This document shows, one piece after another, positions 43,365 to 52,131 of a stretch of DNA of 64,000 bases (its first letter is position 1; every line of letters starts with the position of its first letter). The notes below the pieces were generated by a model that worked only from the letters and a program-made list of their open reading frames with translations, had not been told where the DNA came from and did not search any database. Origin of the DNA: Paraconexibacter algicola (GTDB lineage: Bacteria > Actinomycetota > Thermoleophilia > Solirubrobacterales > Solirubrobacteraceae); the NCBI RefSeq assembly GCF_003044185.1, contig NZ_PYYB01000003.1, forward strand, positions 124,001 to 188,000. Reading direction: 5' to 3'. A program made the position numbers and the translations under genes.

Positions 43365-43577
43365 ATGAGCAGCGTCGGCGAGATCCCCAGCTGGGTCGGC
43401 ACGCGCGTGGAGGGCCTCGACGGCCGTCCGGTCGGGCGCGTGGAGGCGGTGCAGATCGCCGACCGGGCGGCGTGCCCGACGGGGCTGCTCGTGCGCCTGT
43501 CCGACGGCTCGCGGGCGCTGGTGCCGCTGCAGGGCGCCCGCCGCGGTCCCGGGGTCGTGCGCGTCCCCGTGCACTGA
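43365..43577 (+). CDS. Small PRC-barrel-like protein
   Basis: The 70-residue product starts at ATG 43365. It reads WVGTRVEGLDGRPVGRVEAV then GLLVRLSDGSRALVPLQGA, the strand pattern of a single PRC-barrel. Such small proteins are common in actinobacteria; no role is known. The next gene starts 58 bases later. Confidence 0.6.
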   Translation: MSSVGEIPSWVGTRVEGLDGRPVGRVEAVQIADRAACPTGLLVRLSDGSRALVPLQGARRGPGVVRVPVH

Positions 43578-43635
43578 TCGACCGGATCCGCGACGATCGC
43601 CGCCAGTTCCGGGGCCGGCGGTCGTTCCCGCCTGC

Positions 43636-45186
43636 ATGCCCCTCGCCCGGATCGCGCTCCTCGCGACGCTGCCCCTGCTGCTCCTGCCCGCCGCGGCGGA
43701 CGCCCAGAAGCGGATCGTCGGCGGCGGGCCGACCGCGCCGGGCGCCTACCCGGCACAGGCGCACCTGCGGATCGACCTCGGCGCGGCATCCCTGTCGTGC
43801 GGTGGCACCCTCATCTCGCGCACGAAGGTCGCGACCGCCGCCCACTGCCTCGACGCGGCGAACTACGCGCTGCCGCTCGTCGTGCCCCGCCCGGTCGCGA
43901 TCGCGCCGGAGCGCGTGACGGTCTCGCTGGGCTCCGACCTCGCCGGCCAGGGCGACCGGCAGGTCGCGTCCGCCGTCCAGCTGCATCCGGACTACGACCC
44001 GCGCACGTCGGCCAACGACGCCGCGGTGATCACGCTGCCACAGCCGGCGACCCAGCAGCCGCTGAGCGTCGTCGACCCCGCGGTCGACGCGGCGTCCTAC
44101 GCGACCGGCCGTCCCGCGGTGGTCATCGGCTGGGGCCGCACGACCGACGGCGGACAGGCGTCCGCGCGCCTGCTCGAGGTCGAGGTGCCGGTGGTGAGCG
44201 ACGCGGACTGCAACGACGCGAACTCCTACGCGGGCAGCCTCCTGGTCGACGTGATGCTGTGCGCGGGCCTGCCCGAGGGCGGGAAGGACTCCTGCCAGGG
44301 GGACTCCGGCGGGCCGCTGATGACGCGCTCGACGGGGGTGCTGAAGCTCGCCGGGATCGTGTCGTTCGGCGACGGCTGCGCGGCGCCACAGAAGTACGGG
44401 GTCTACACGGAGGTCGGGGCGGCCGCGATCCAGGGCTTCCTGGCGACCGCGGCCGGCGCGCCGCCCAAGGCGACGGTCGACGCGGTGACCGGCGCGGTCG
44501 CGGGGCGGGCCACGACGGTCCGCGTGAGCGCGAGCGATCCGACCCCGGGCGGCGGCATCGCCGCGGTGGCCTGGGACCTCGACGGCGACGGCGCGTTCGA
44601 CGACGCCACGGGCCTGAGCGCGCCGTGGATCCCCACGGCGGCCGGTGACCAGGCGGTGCGGGCGCGCGTCAGCGACAGCGACGGGATGGTCGTCGTCGCC
44701 GAGCGGGTCGTGACGGTCGCCGCCCGCGGGTCCGAGGGCACGGCCGCGTCGCCGTCGGTCTCCGGCGCGTCGGCCGGGTCGACGCCCGCGGGGTCGACGC
44801 CCGCCGGGTCCCCCCCGGCCGGGTCCGCGACGGCGACGACCACCACGGCGTCCGGCGTCGCCGCGGCCGGTGGGCCCGCGTCGCAGTCCGGGGCGGCGGG
44901 CACCGGGAGCGGGCGGGCGCGGCTCGCGACGGTCAGCGCCCGCGGGGTCCGCGGCACGCTGCGGCTGCGCGGCACCGTGACCGGGACGACCTGCCGCGCC
45001 GCGCGCGTCCGGGTGACCGTGACGCGCTCCGGGCGCCGCGTCGCGCGCCGCACGGTCGCGGTCGACGGGCGCTGCGCGTTCGGTGCGGCGCTGCGCCTGC
45101 GCGGCCGCCTGACGATCGGGCTGGAGCTGCTGCAGTCCGACGGCACGGTGACGCGGCTGGGGAGCCGCACGCGCCGCGTGTCCTAG
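43636..45186 (+). CDS. Secreted trypsin-like serine protease
   Basis: The 516-residue product has a signal peptide (residues 1-23) followed by KRIVGG, the usual zymogen cleavage site. The S1 family triad is His70 (TAAHC), Asp128 (ANDAAVITL) and Ser224 (GDSGGP). Residue DSCQGDSGG gives the Asp typical of trypsin specificity for Arg/Lys. Cys residues are placed as in trypsin. The protease ends at ~270; a PKD-like domain with AVAWDLDGDGAFDDATG follows, then a Ser/Thr/Pro/Ala linker and a C-terminal beta domain, probably for surface binding. Confidence 0.93.
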   Translation: MPLARIALLATLPLLLLPAAADAQKRIVGGGPTAPGAYPAQAHLRIDLGAASLSCGGTLISRTKVATAAHCLDAANYALPLVVPRPVAIAPERVTVSLGSDLAGQGDRQVASAVQLHPDYDPRTSANDAAVITLPQPATQQPLSVVDPAVDAASYATGRPAVVIGWGRTTDGGQASARLLEVEVPVVSDADCNDANSYAGSLLVDVMLCAGLPEGGKDSCQGDSGGPLMTRSTGVLKLAGIVSFGDGCAAPQKYGVYTEVGAAAIQGFLATAAGAPPKATVDAVTGAVAGRATTVRVSASDPTPGGGIAAVAWDLDGDGAFDDATGLSAPWIPTAAGDQAVRARVSDSDGMVVVAERVVTVAARGSEGTAASPSVSGASAGSTPAGSTPAGSPPAGSATATTTTASGVAAAGGPASQSGAAGTGSGRARLATVSARGVRGTLRLRGTVTGTTCRAARVRVTVTRSGRRVARRTVAVDGRCAFGAALRLRGRLTIGLELLQSDGTVTRLGSRTRRVS

Positions 45187-45223
45187 TTCCCCGCGAGGCG
45201 GTGCGTCCTGCCAGACTGCGCCG

Positions 45224-46117
45224 ATGGTCCGCCTCTCCACCCTGCTGCTCGCCGTGGTCCTGCTGCTCGGCGCCTCCGTCGCCGTCGCCAAGTCCGTCGA
45301 CGGCGGCCGCGGACCCGACCGCCTCGGCGGCACCGGCGCGGAGGACCGCCTGTCGGGCAACGGCGGCAACGACCGCCTGCGCGGCCTCGCCGGCGACGAC
45401 CGGCTGAACGGGGGCACGGGCAACGACGACGTCGACGGCGGCCCCGGCGAGGACCAGATCGACGGCGGCCAGGGCGACGACAAGATCGTCGCCGGTCCCG
45501 GCAACGACACGGTCGAGGGCGGCGACGGCCACGACACGATCTACGGCGGCGAGGGCGACGACGTGATCCGCGGCGGCCGGGCCGGGGACACGATCTTCGG
45601 CGGTCCCGGCGACGACGTGATCTATGGCGGCAGCGCCCCGGACACCGTCGACTGCGGGCCGGGCGACGACGTCGCCTACTTCAACCTCAACAGCGAGCGG
45701 CGCACCCGCTACCGCAACTGCGAGACGCTGCGCAAGGAGGAGACCCAGCCGGTGCGCTCCTGCGCGGCGGGTGGCACGGGCGCGGCGGAGACGGTCATCG
45801 GTACCGACGGCGCGGACACCTGCTTCGGTCGCGGCGGCAACGACTACGTCGAGGGCGCGGGCGGCAGCGACCAGCTGTTCGGCGGCGAGGGCGACGACGA
45901 GCTGTTCGGCCGCTTCGGCGACGACCGGATGGACGGTGGCCCCGGGAACGACGTGCTCGAGGGCGGCCGCGGGAACGACACGCTCTTCGGCGGCGAGGGG
46001 AACGACCGCATCAACGGGGGCTTCGGCACCGACGTCATCGACTGCGGCCCCGGATCCGACATCGCCACCGTGAGCGGCGACGACCGCACCGTCAACTGCG
46101 AGAAGGTCAACCGCTGA
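45224..46117 (+). CDS. Secreted RTX-type calcium-binding repeat protein
   Basis: The 297-residue product has a signal peptide (residues 1-22). Two blocks of GGxGxDxxx nonapeptide repeats follow (about 30-150 and 185-280), for example GGTGNDDVDGGPGEDQIDGG and GGEGDDELFGRFGDD. These form calcium-loaded beta rolls. A short non-repeat segment with ERRTRYRNCETLRKEE separates the blocks, and NCE recurs at the end. No toxin or enzyme domain is attached. Confidence 0.88.
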   Translation: MVRLSTLLLAVVLLLGASVAVAKSVDGGRGPDRLGGTGAEDRLSGNGGNDRLRGLAGDDRLNGGTGNDDVDGGPGEDQIDGGQGDDKIVAGPGNDTVEGGDGHDTIYGGEGDDVIRGGRAGDTIFGGPGDDVIYGGSAPDTVDCGPGDDVAYFNLNSERRTRYRNCETLRKEETQPVRSCAAGGTGAAETVIGTDGADTCFGRGGNDYVEGAGGSDQLFGGEGDDELFGRFGDDRMDGGPGNDVLEGGRGNDTLFGGEGNDRINGGFGTDVIDCGPGSDIATVSGDDRTVNCEKVNR

Positions 46118-46195
46118 TCGGGCGCCCTGGCGCGCTTGCGCGCCGATTGTCGCAGTTGGGGTAGGAATTGGCCGGTTGCGGGGAAATACCGGTCC

Positions 46196-46966
46196 ATGAG
46201 CGAAACCCCGACGACCACCCCAACGTCCGACGCTCCGGCCACGACGCCTGCCCCGACCCCGGAAGCGACATCGGTTACGCCATCGCCGACGCCTGATCCG
46301 GCCCCGGCCGAGACCACCGCGTCCGCGACGTCGACCGAGCCGCCCGCGGCCACGACGCCCCCGCCCGCGCCGCCGAAGCCCACCGGCCCGTCGCTCGGTG
46401 AACGCGCCGCCCGCAAGGCCGGTCACGGCGCGGAGAAGGCCGCGCGCAAGGCCGGCCAGGGCATCGAGCGCGGCACGCGCGCCGCGTGGCGCGGCCTCGC
46501 CGAGCGTCGCGGCCTGCGGGTCGCGCTCGCGGGCGCCGTCCTGCTGCTGGTGGCGCTGCAGCTCGGCACCGACTCGGCGCTCTCGGTGCCGCTGCTGGTC
46601 GTCGGCCTCGTCATGGTGATCGCCGGCTCGATGGGCCCCCGCCTGCGCGGCCGCTTCTCGCTGGAGTTCGGGCCCGAGGGCACGACGATCGAGGTGCAGA
46701 CCCACATCGCCGCCCCCGGCAAGGTCGCGCAGCCCGCGCCCGCGCTCCCGGCCGGTCGCCCGCGCATCGCGCTCGTGCACTCCGCCCCGGCCGCCGTCGA
46801 GGCGCCCGACGCCGCGCCGCAGCCCGCCGCCTCCCTCGGCCCGGCCACGGACGCCGAGCCCGAGCCGCAGGACGCGCTCGTCGTGGAGGGCCACGGCGAG
46901 ACGATCGAGATGGACGTCGAGCAGCTCCGCGCGCTGCTGGCCGCCGAGCGCGGCGCCGCGTCCTGA
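46196..46966 (+). CDS. Membrane protein with Pro/Thr-rich N-terminus
   Basis: The 256-residue product starts with ~65 residues of Thr/Pro/Ala. A basic amphipathic stretch with repeated ARKAGHGAEKAARKAGQG follows, then two adjacent hydrophobic segments at about 103-117 and 122-142. The last ~110 residues are soluble. The family is not recognised. No signal peptide is seen, so the N-terminus is probably cytoplasmic. Confidence 0.7.
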   Translation: MSETPTTTPTSDAPATTPAPTPEATSVTPSPTPDPAPAETTASATSTEPPAATTPPPAPPKPTGPSLGERAARKAGHGAEKAARKAGQGIERGTRAAWRGLAERRGLRVALAGAVLLLVALQLGTDSALSVPLLVVGLVMVIAGSMGPRLRGRFSLEFGPEGTTIEVQTHIAAPGKVAQPAPALPAGRPRIALVHSAPAAVEAPDAAPQPAASLGPATDAEPEPQDALVVEGHGETIEMDVEQLRALLAAERGAAS

Positions 46967-47016
46967 CCCACCCGCTGCCGTCCCGCCACGCCGCCCGGCC
47001 CCGTACGCTGGGCGGC

Positions 47017-47253
47017 ATGGCGCAGGACGGCTACCTCGACGTCGCCTGGATCGGCGGCCCCTACGACGGCGCCGACCTGCCGCTGCCGACCCTGTACCGG
47101 GGAGCCGCGGTGGTCGACATGCCCGATCCGGCGACCGCGTACGCCGACGGCGGCCTGGAGCCCGCGATCTACACGGGCCCGACGCACCGCTACGCCCTCG
47201 CCGACGAGGCGACGCAGCTGCGCGCGACGTTCCTCGAGACGTCGGGCGGCTGA
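47017..47253 (+). CDS. Small hypothetical protein
   Basis: The 78-residue product begins MAQDGYLDVAWIGGPYDGAD and ends TQLRATFLETSGG. It has no signal, membrane helix or recognised domain. The VAWIGGPYDG start resembles small actinobacterial proteins of unknown role that contain a GG-PYDG turn. Confidence 0.6.
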   Translation: MAQDGYLDVAWIGGPYDGADLPLPTLYRGAAVVDMPDPATAYADGGLEPAIYTGPTHRYALADEATQLRATFLETSGG

Positions 47254-47265
47254 GCGCCGGGCGTT

Positions 47266-47287
47266 GCTCCGCGGCGCTCGGCGGAGC
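47266..47287. terminator. Short bidirectional hairpin
   Basis: GCTCCGC pairs with GCGGAGC around an 8-base loop, between the converging gene ends at 47253 and 47293. Confidence 0.4.
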
Positions 47288-47292
47288 CGCCG

Positions 47293-49176
47293 TCAGCGCC
47301 GCACGACGAAGGTCAGCCGCACCGGCGTGGACCGCTTGCCGTCCGCGATCGCGGTGAGGACGAGGCGGTAGCTCCCCGGGACCAGCCGACGCCCCTTGAG
47401 CCTCGGGGTGAACGCCCGGCGACGGCTCCCGGCCGGCAGCGTCTTCGTCGTCGGCAGGGACCCGACGGTCCGGAAGCGGGTCCCGCGGCGTCGCTGCAGC
47501 ACGAACGCGACGCGCGCCCGCCGGTCGAGCGTGAACCGCAGCACGAGGCCCGCCTGCGTGGCGCGGAAGCGGCGCCGGGAGAGAGACGCGCGGGTCAGGC
47601 GCGGCGCGCGCGGCGCCGTGGTCGGCGGGGTCACGACCGGCGGCGGGGTGACGACGACCGGCGGTGCCGGCGCTGCGGCGACGTCGATCGTGCCGGTGGC
47701 CGTCGCCGTCTGTCCGGTCGGGTCGGTGACGACGACCTTCCACGTCCGCTGCCCTGGTGCGTAGCTGTGGCTCACGCTCGGACCGGCGGCGCCGGTGCCG
47801 TCGCCGAAATCCCACGTGTAGGTGAGCGCGTCACCGGCGTCGGGATCGGTCCCGGTCGCGGTGAGCGTGACGACCTGGCCGCCGGTGGCCGTGGCCGGGA
47901 CGGTCGCGGCCACCGCCGGGGCGCGACGCTGGTACTCGAACGCGCCGACGTCGGCGGCCGGCCCGACCTCGCGCGGGTCGCCGCCGAGGTCGAGCTCGCC
48001 GGGCGAGGCGACGAAGGCGGGCGGCTCGCCGACGTCGATCAGCGGCGAGTCGAACCGGAGCCGCGGGTCGCTGTCGGAGACGAAGCCGAAGCTCGGCGCG
48101 AGCGCGTCCTGGACGAGGCTGCCGCCGCCGCCGCTGGTGACCTTCGCGGGGCTGCTGTCGTAGGCGGAGCGCCGGGTGGTCACGGACATGGACCCGCCGG
48201 GGTTGCTCTGCTCGCGGCGGATCGAGAGTCCGAAGCCGCTGATGATCGAGCGCTCGAGGAAGACCTGCGTCGTGTCGGTGTTGTTCACCGCTGCGCGGAC
48301 GCCGACCCCACGGAGGTTGGCCGCGGCGCTGCCGTCCGGGGGGCCGATGAGCGTCGTGTTGAGGATGTTCGCGGTGTAGCCGCTGTCGCCGCTCTGCACG
48401 TCGATGCCGCTCAGGGAGGCGGCGGGGGCGTCGATCCGCACGACGCTGTCCCGGACGGTCGCGGCCCGGGTGATGACCACCCCGGTGGTCCGGGCCGTGA
48501 TCCGGAGCCGGTCGAGCAGGACCGGCAGGGCGGAGAAGCCGGTGGCCACGCCGATCCCCGCGTCGATCGCGACGTCGCGGACGAGGCTGATGTTGCCGCC
48601 GGTCAGGCGCAACCCGATACCGCTCGCGCCGGCGACGCTCGTCCCCCCGATCCACTGGAAGGTCGCGCCCGAGACGACGTTGTCGGCACCGACACCGGCG
48701 GGCTGGTCGGGGTTGAGGACGTCGACGCGCTCGAGCGTCAGCCCGCGGGCGGCTCCGGAGGTCGGTCCGACGATGCCACGATGCATCGCCCCGGGGGTCG
48801 CGCGGACGGTCAGGTCGCGGATCGTGGTGATCCCGGTCGCCACGTCGGTCCGCAGGACGTCGGCGGTGTTGCTCGTCGTCAGGACCGTCTGGCCGCGACC
48901 GGCCCCGACGACCGTCGTCGGGTCCGTGTTGTTGACGTCCTTGACCGAGAACGGAACGGCGGACGTGTTGGTGTAGGTGGCGGCTCCCAGCCGGATGGTG
49001 CTGGCCTCCCCGTCGCTGGCGGCCGTGTCGAGCGCGTTCTGCAGCTCGGTCTGCTCGAACGTGTCGACGGCCGCACAGCCGGTGGCGGGCTTGACGCAGA
49101 ACGTGCCGGCCGAGGCGACGCCGGGGGCGCCGAGGCCGACGAGGAGCAGGACCGGGAGAAGCTGGCGACGGCGCAC
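47293..49176 (-). CDS. Secreted beta-helix and PKD-domain protein
   Basis: The 627-residue product starts at GTG 49176 with a signal peptide ending near GVASAGTF (residue ~22). Residues ~40-410 are a right-handed parallel beta-helix of the pectate-lyase/polymorphic outer-membrane type, with repeated short turns such as TTIRDLTVRATPGAMHRGIV. A PKD domain follows (about 425-510) with TYTWDFGDGTGAAGPSVSHS. The C-terminal ~90 residues form a basic beta domain with TRASLSRRRFRATQAGLVLR, which recurs in other secreted actinobacterial proteins. A polysaccharide or cell-surface role is likely. Confidence 0.8.
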   Translation of the reverse strand: MRRRQLLPVLLLVGLGAPGVASAGTFCVKPATGCAAVDTFEQTELQNALDTAASDGEASTIRLGAATYTNTSAVPFSVKDVNNTDPTTVVGAGRGQTVLTTSNTADVLRTDVATGITTIRDLTVRATPGAMHRGIVGPTSGAARGLTLERVDVLNPDQPAGVGADNVVSGATFQWIGGTSVAGASGIGLRLTGGNISLVRDVAIDAGIGVATGFSALPVLLDRLRITARTTGVVITRAATVRDSVVRIDAPAASLSGIDVQSGDSGYTANILNTTLIGPPDGSAAANLRGVGVRAAVNNTDTTQVFLERSIISGFGLSIRREQSNPGGSMSVTTRRSAYDSSPAKVTSGGGGSLVQDALAPSFGFVSDSDPRLRFDSPLIDVGEPPAFVASPGELDLGGDPREVGPAADVGAFEYQRRAPAVAATVPATATGGQVVTLTATGTDPDAGDALTYTWDFGDGTGAAGPSVSHSYAPGQRTWKVVVTDPTGQTATATGTIDVAAAPAPPVVVTPPPVVTPPTTAPRAPRLTRASLSRRRFRATQAGLVLRFTLDRRARVAFVLQRRRGTRFRTVGSLPTTKTLPAGSRRRAFTPRLKGRRLVPGSYRLVLTAIADGKRSTPVRLTFVVRR

Positions 49177-49546
49177 GGCGGGCAGTCTGCCACCGATGGG
49201 ACCGAGGTGCGAGGCCTCGATGCACTTCGCCCCGGCGCTGCGGTGGTGCGCCCGCGAGGTCGGCATGCGGGCGGCGGCCCGGCGGACCGTCCTGCGCCGC
49301 GTCGCGCCGTAGCGCGGGCAGGGCCCGCCTCCGGGCCACGACAGGGTCGCGCGGGATGCGCCTGACCTGGGCGGGACACGTGCGCGCCTGGAGCGCCGCG
49401 GTCCGGCGGTCGCACTCCTGGGTCGCGCTGTCGCAGGCGGGCCCGGTGCGCCTGCGCGTGGTCCTGGACGACGTGTGATGCCGCCGCGAGCGGCGAGCCG
49501 CGGGCGACTGCCGTGCACCCGGCAGCAGCCTCCCCCGAGAACGACG
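49177..49546. other. Intergenic region between secreted protein and integrated element
   Basis: No convincing gene is seen. A 40-codon open frame at 49356-49478 (MRLTWAGHVRAWSAAVRR start) has no ribosome-binding site and no relatives recognised, and is not called. The right end holds the old terminator of the tRNA-Glu gene. Confidence 0.5.
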
Positions 49547-49570
49547 AAAGCCCCGGTGTTCCGGGGCTTT
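49547..49570 (-). terminator. Original chromosomal tRNA-Glu terminator
   Basis: AAAGCCCCGG pairs perfectly with CCGGGGCTTT around TGTT. On the minus strand the hairpin ends in GCTTTCGTCGTTC. The same TTTCGTCGTTC follows the different hairpin now beside the intact tRNA at 55983-56004. Confidence 0.65.
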
Positions 49571-49572
49571 CT

Positions 49573-49602
49573 GAGGTACCGCTACGGGGATTCGAATCCC
49601 GG
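49573..49602. other. Left attachment site of integrated element
   Basis: A 24-base stretch (49573-49596) is identical to 56008-56031 at the 3' end of tRNA-Glu. After one mismatch a further CCCGG also matches. The 5' half of a tRNA is missing here, so this is a recombination scar and not a second tRNA gene. Confidence 0.85.
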
Positions 49603-49737
49603 AGCAAGAATTGACGGCCCGGACGCTCTGTCCCACATACTCCCGGTGGAAGCTCTACTCACCGGGGGTTTCTGGGGGATTCGTACCACTTCGCCTGAAC
49701 ACCGATTCCGCCCAAGAGGGCACAAGAGGGCCGGTCT

Positions 49738-49756
49738 TGTCCCCACGGTGTCCCCA
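49738..49756. promoter_or_regulatory. Left pair of integrase arm-type sites
   Basis: Two direct copies of TGTCCCCA lie 11 bases apart (49738-49745 and 49749-49756), just upstream of the excisionase-like gene. Two more copies lie near the other end of the element. Two copies of CAAGAGGG also occur immediately upstream, within 49712-49731. Confidence 0.5.
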
Positions 49757-49771
49757 TGGGACACTTTCAGC

Positions 49772-50164
49772 ATGACCGCCTACCACCCGGACGATCCCCG
49801 CTGGGCTGACGAGGACCACTACCGCGACGAGATGATCGCGGCGTGGATCGAGGGCGACGACCTCGCGCGCGGCGTACCCGACGCGACCATCGCCGCGTGG
49901 GTGATCGAGTCGACGCAGCGTCCCCGGCGTCGCACGGAAGCCTCGCCCGCCGCTCCCCTCCCTCCCATCGCTCCACCGGACGCCCTCGCCCTTAGCTACC
50001 CGCAGGCGGCGGCAATGCTTGCGTACTCGGTCGACCACTTCGAGCGGCACGTCGTCCCCGACCTCCGGGTGGTCGTCGCCGGACGCCGGAAGACGGTCCC
50101 GCGTACGGAAGTCGTCAGGTGGATCGAGCAGAACGCCGCGCGGGCGCTCAAGGGTGATCGCTGA
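49772..50164 (+). CDS. Excisionase-like helix-turn-helix protein
   Basis: The 130-residue product has an acidic, Trp-rich N-terminal half (DDPRWADEDHYRDEMIAAWI) and a C-terminal helix-turn-helix of the MerR/excisionase type. The latter has LSYPQAAAMLAYSVDHFERH, then VVAGRRKTVPRTEVVRWIEQ. It directly precedes the integrase, overlapping it as TGATG, so a recombination directionality factor or regulator of int is the likely role. Confidence 0.72.
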   Translation: MTAYHPDDPRWADEDHYRDEMIAAWIEGDDLARGVPDATIAAWVIESTQRPRRRTEASPAAPLPPIAPPDALALSYPQAAAMLAYSVDHFERHVVPDLRVVVAGRRKTVPRTEVVRWIEQNAARALKGDR

Positions 50165-51384
50165 TGGCGACGCGACCGAAGCGCGGCAGCCGTAACGGCA
50201 TCGAGTGGCGCACCGCGAACGACGGGAGGGTCAGCTATCGCGCGGTGCTGAACACGAAGGCAACGGGCAAGTGGAATGGCCCGTGGCGCACGGCGCAGGC
50301 GGAGGCTAAGGCCGACCGGGTCAAGGCGCAGGGCGAGGCCGCAGCGGGGGTGCGCCGGAAGTCGTCCGGTGAGACGCTCAGGGACGCGTGGGAGACGTTC
50401 TACGCGGGCGCGAAGGCGGGCACGATCCCTGACCGGACGCGGAAGCCTTATGCCGAAAGCACGTTGCGCGGATATGAGCGGTGCTGGCGGCTGCGCGTAG
50501 ACGCAGAGTTCGGTGCCCACAAGCTCGACGCGATTCGGCATGAGGATCTACAGGCTTTCGTGGACCGAATGAGCGCCGCTGGCCTGAGCGGCGGCACGAT
50601 TGACAACACAATCGATCCGCTTCGGTCGATCTACCGGCGGGCGCTCAAGCGGGGCACGGTTGCCGTGAACCCAACCCTTGACCTCGACATTCCGAAGTCG
50701 GTCGGGGAGCCGATGCGTTTCGCGTCACGCGAGGAAGTCGCGGCGCTTCTCGCCGCGCTCCCAGATGGCGAGCGGGCGTTCTGGGCCACCGCGTTCTACG
50801 GCGGGCTGCGGCGCGGCGAGCTTCGGGCGCTCAAGTGGTCGTCCGTGAAGTTCTCAGATGCGCAGCACGGACCGCACATTCACGTGACGCAGTCGTGGGA
50901 CGACGTAGGCGGGGATAAGGCCCCGAAGTCCGCCAGCGGGGTCCGCCGCGTCCCCATCGTCCCGATGCTGGCGGCGGCGCTCAAGGCGCACAAACTGGCG
51001 ACCGGACGCGACGGTTCTGACTTTGTCTTCGGACGCACCGCAACGGAGCCGTTCACGTCGTCCACCGTGCGTAGCCGCGCCTTGCGCGCGTGGAAGAGGG
51101 CCAACGAAGAGCGAGCGGAAGAGCTAGGACGAAAGCTTCGGGACGACGAGCGTCTTGAGCCAATCACGGCCCACCAGTGCCGACACACCTGCGCTTCGAT
51201 GCTCATTGCAGCCGGATGCAACGCGAAGGCGCTGTCGGTCGTGCTGGGCCACGCTGATATCGCAATCACGTTCAACCGCTACGGCCACATGATGCCCGGA
51301 GGCGAAGCGGAGGTCGGGCGGCTGCTCGGCGCGTATCTCGCATCGGCTCCGGTCGCGGCCGACGCGGAAGTCGTCGCGCTCTAA
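50164..51384 (+). CDS. int: Tyrosine recombinase integrase
   Basis: The 406-residue product has an arm-binding N-terminal domain (NGIEWRTANDGRVSYRAV), a SAM-like core-binding domain (~75-165) and the catalytic domain. The catalytic residues are Arg216 (GGLRRGELR), His337 and Arg340 (HQCRHTC), His363 (LGHADIAIT) and nucleophile Tyr373 (FNRYGHM). All are intact, so the enzyme should be active. It sits about 590 bases inside the left attachment site and recombines within the tRNA-Glu gene. Confidence 0.95.
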   Translation: MATRPKRGSRNGIEWRTANDGRVSYRAVLNTKATGKWNGPWRTAQAEAKADRVKAQGEAAAGVRRKSSGETLRDAWETFYAGAKAGTIPDRTRKPYAESTLRGYERCWRLRVDAEFGAHKLDAIRHEDLQAFVDRMSAAGLSGGTIDNTIDPLRSIYRRALKRGTVAVNPTLDLDIPKSVGEPMRFASREEVAALLAALPDGERAFWATAFYGGLRRGELRALKWSSVKFSDAQHGPHIHVTQSWDDVGGDKAPKSASGVRRVPIVPMLAAALKAHKLATGRDGSDFVFGRTATEPFTSSTVRSRALRAWKRANEERAEELGRKLRDDERLEPITAHQCRHTCASMLIAAGCNAKALSVVLGHADIAITFNRYGHMMPGGEAEVGRLLGAYLASAPVAADAEVVAL

Positions 51385-51854
51385 GGAGCGACCGGGCCGG
51401 GAAGCAGCCGCACCGGCTTCCCGGCAGCCCGGACGATCCACTTCTCGTCGATCGCGGCGCGCTGGAAGCGCGACAGCGTCCGGGGCGTCATCCGTAGGGC
51501 TTCGCCCGCTTCTGCGGGCGTCGTCCCTCCCGCTTCCACGACGTACCGGGCGAGCACCCGCGCGCGCTCTGCCAGTCGCTCGCGCTGAGCGGCCTTGCGG
51601 GCAACCCTCGCGTCCTCCGCGGCTTCGGCCTTGCGCTTTCGCTCGGCTGCCTCGCGCTCGCGGCGCTCCTGCGCGCCCGCTGCGATCCTCGCGCCCCAGG
51701 CGTCGAGGTCATCGGCGGATGCCCGGAGAAAGGCCGGAAGAGCCGCGTCCGGGTCGATCACCCGGAGGCTGATCCACAGCCCCGCGCACGACAGACACGA
51801 CGGAGCGCCCTCGATCTTCGCCGTGCCGGCGGCTCCACATCGAGCGCAGGTCAT
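51381..51854 (-). CDS. Zinc-ribbon and helix-turn-helix protein of the element
   Basis: The 157-residue product starts at ATG 51854 with CARCGAAGTAKIEGAPSCLSC, a four-Cys zinc ribbon. A long charged helix (residues ~60-105, AQERREREAAERKRKAEAAE) follows, then a helix-turn-helix with TPAEAGEALRMTPRTLSRFQ. It is the last gene of a seven-gene leftward chain. Its stop overlaps the integrase stop on the other strand. It is probably DNA-binding. Confidence 0.65.
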   Translation of the reverse strand: MTCARCGAAGTAKIEGAPSCLSCAGLWISLRVIDPDAALPAFLRASADDLDAWGARIAAGAQERREREAAERKRKAEAAEDARVARKAAQRERLAERARVLARYVVEAGGTTPAEAGEALRMTPRTLSRFQRAAIDEKWIVRAAGKPVRLLPGPVAP

Positions 51855-51967
51855 CGCTGCGAAACCCACAGATAGGCGAACGTCCGCACGACGAGCGTGT
51901 GGACGTGACAGGTCGTGCGATCCGCCGGGACGACGCACGGGCAATCCCAAAACGCGCAGGCCTTCAC
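51851..51967 (-). CDS. Tiny cysteine/histidine protein of the element
   Basis: The 38-residue product begins VKACAFWDCPCVVPADRTTC and continues HVHTLVVRTF. It has four Cys and two His, as in a minimal zinc-binding fold. It is called because its GTG start overlaps the upstream stop (GTGA) and its own stop overlaps the next start (ATGA), as with every gene in the chain. Confidence 0.5.
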   Translation of the reverse strand: MKACAFWDCPCVVPADRTTCHVHTLVVRTFAYLWVSQR

Positions 51968-52131
51968 AGACGCCCCAGTGCCGTTAGCAGCCGCTCGTGC
52001 GTCCGGCGGCTGATCGGCTCTCCTGCCAGCGCAGACCGCAGCGCGGGGACGCTCACTCCCAGACGCAGGGCGAGGCTCGACAGGTCTTCGTCGGCCGCGA
52101 GGGCGCGCAGCTTCTCGCCCGGACTGGTCAT
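51964..52131 (-). CDS. Tiny helix-turn-helix protein of the element
   Basis: The 55-residue product reads MTSPGEKLRALAADEDLSSL, then ALRLGVSVPALRSALAGEPI and SRRTHERLLTALGRL. This is a compact Cro/XRE-like helix-turn-helix with almost nothing else. Coupled 4-base overlaps on both sides support it. It could regulate the element's divergent promoter. Confidence 0.65.
   Translation of the reverse strand: MTSPGEKLRALAADEDLSSLALRLGVSVPALRSALAGEPISRRTHERLLTALGRL

Noticed and set aside
49356-49478. A 40-residue protein (MRLTWAGHVRAW start)
   Set aside because: There is no ribosome-binding site, no partner gene and no recognisable relative; a short open frame is expected by chance at this GC content.
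49573-49602. A second tRNA-Glu gene
   Set aside because: Only the T-arm and acceptor 3' strand are present; the D-arm and anticodon arm are missing, so it is an attachment scar.
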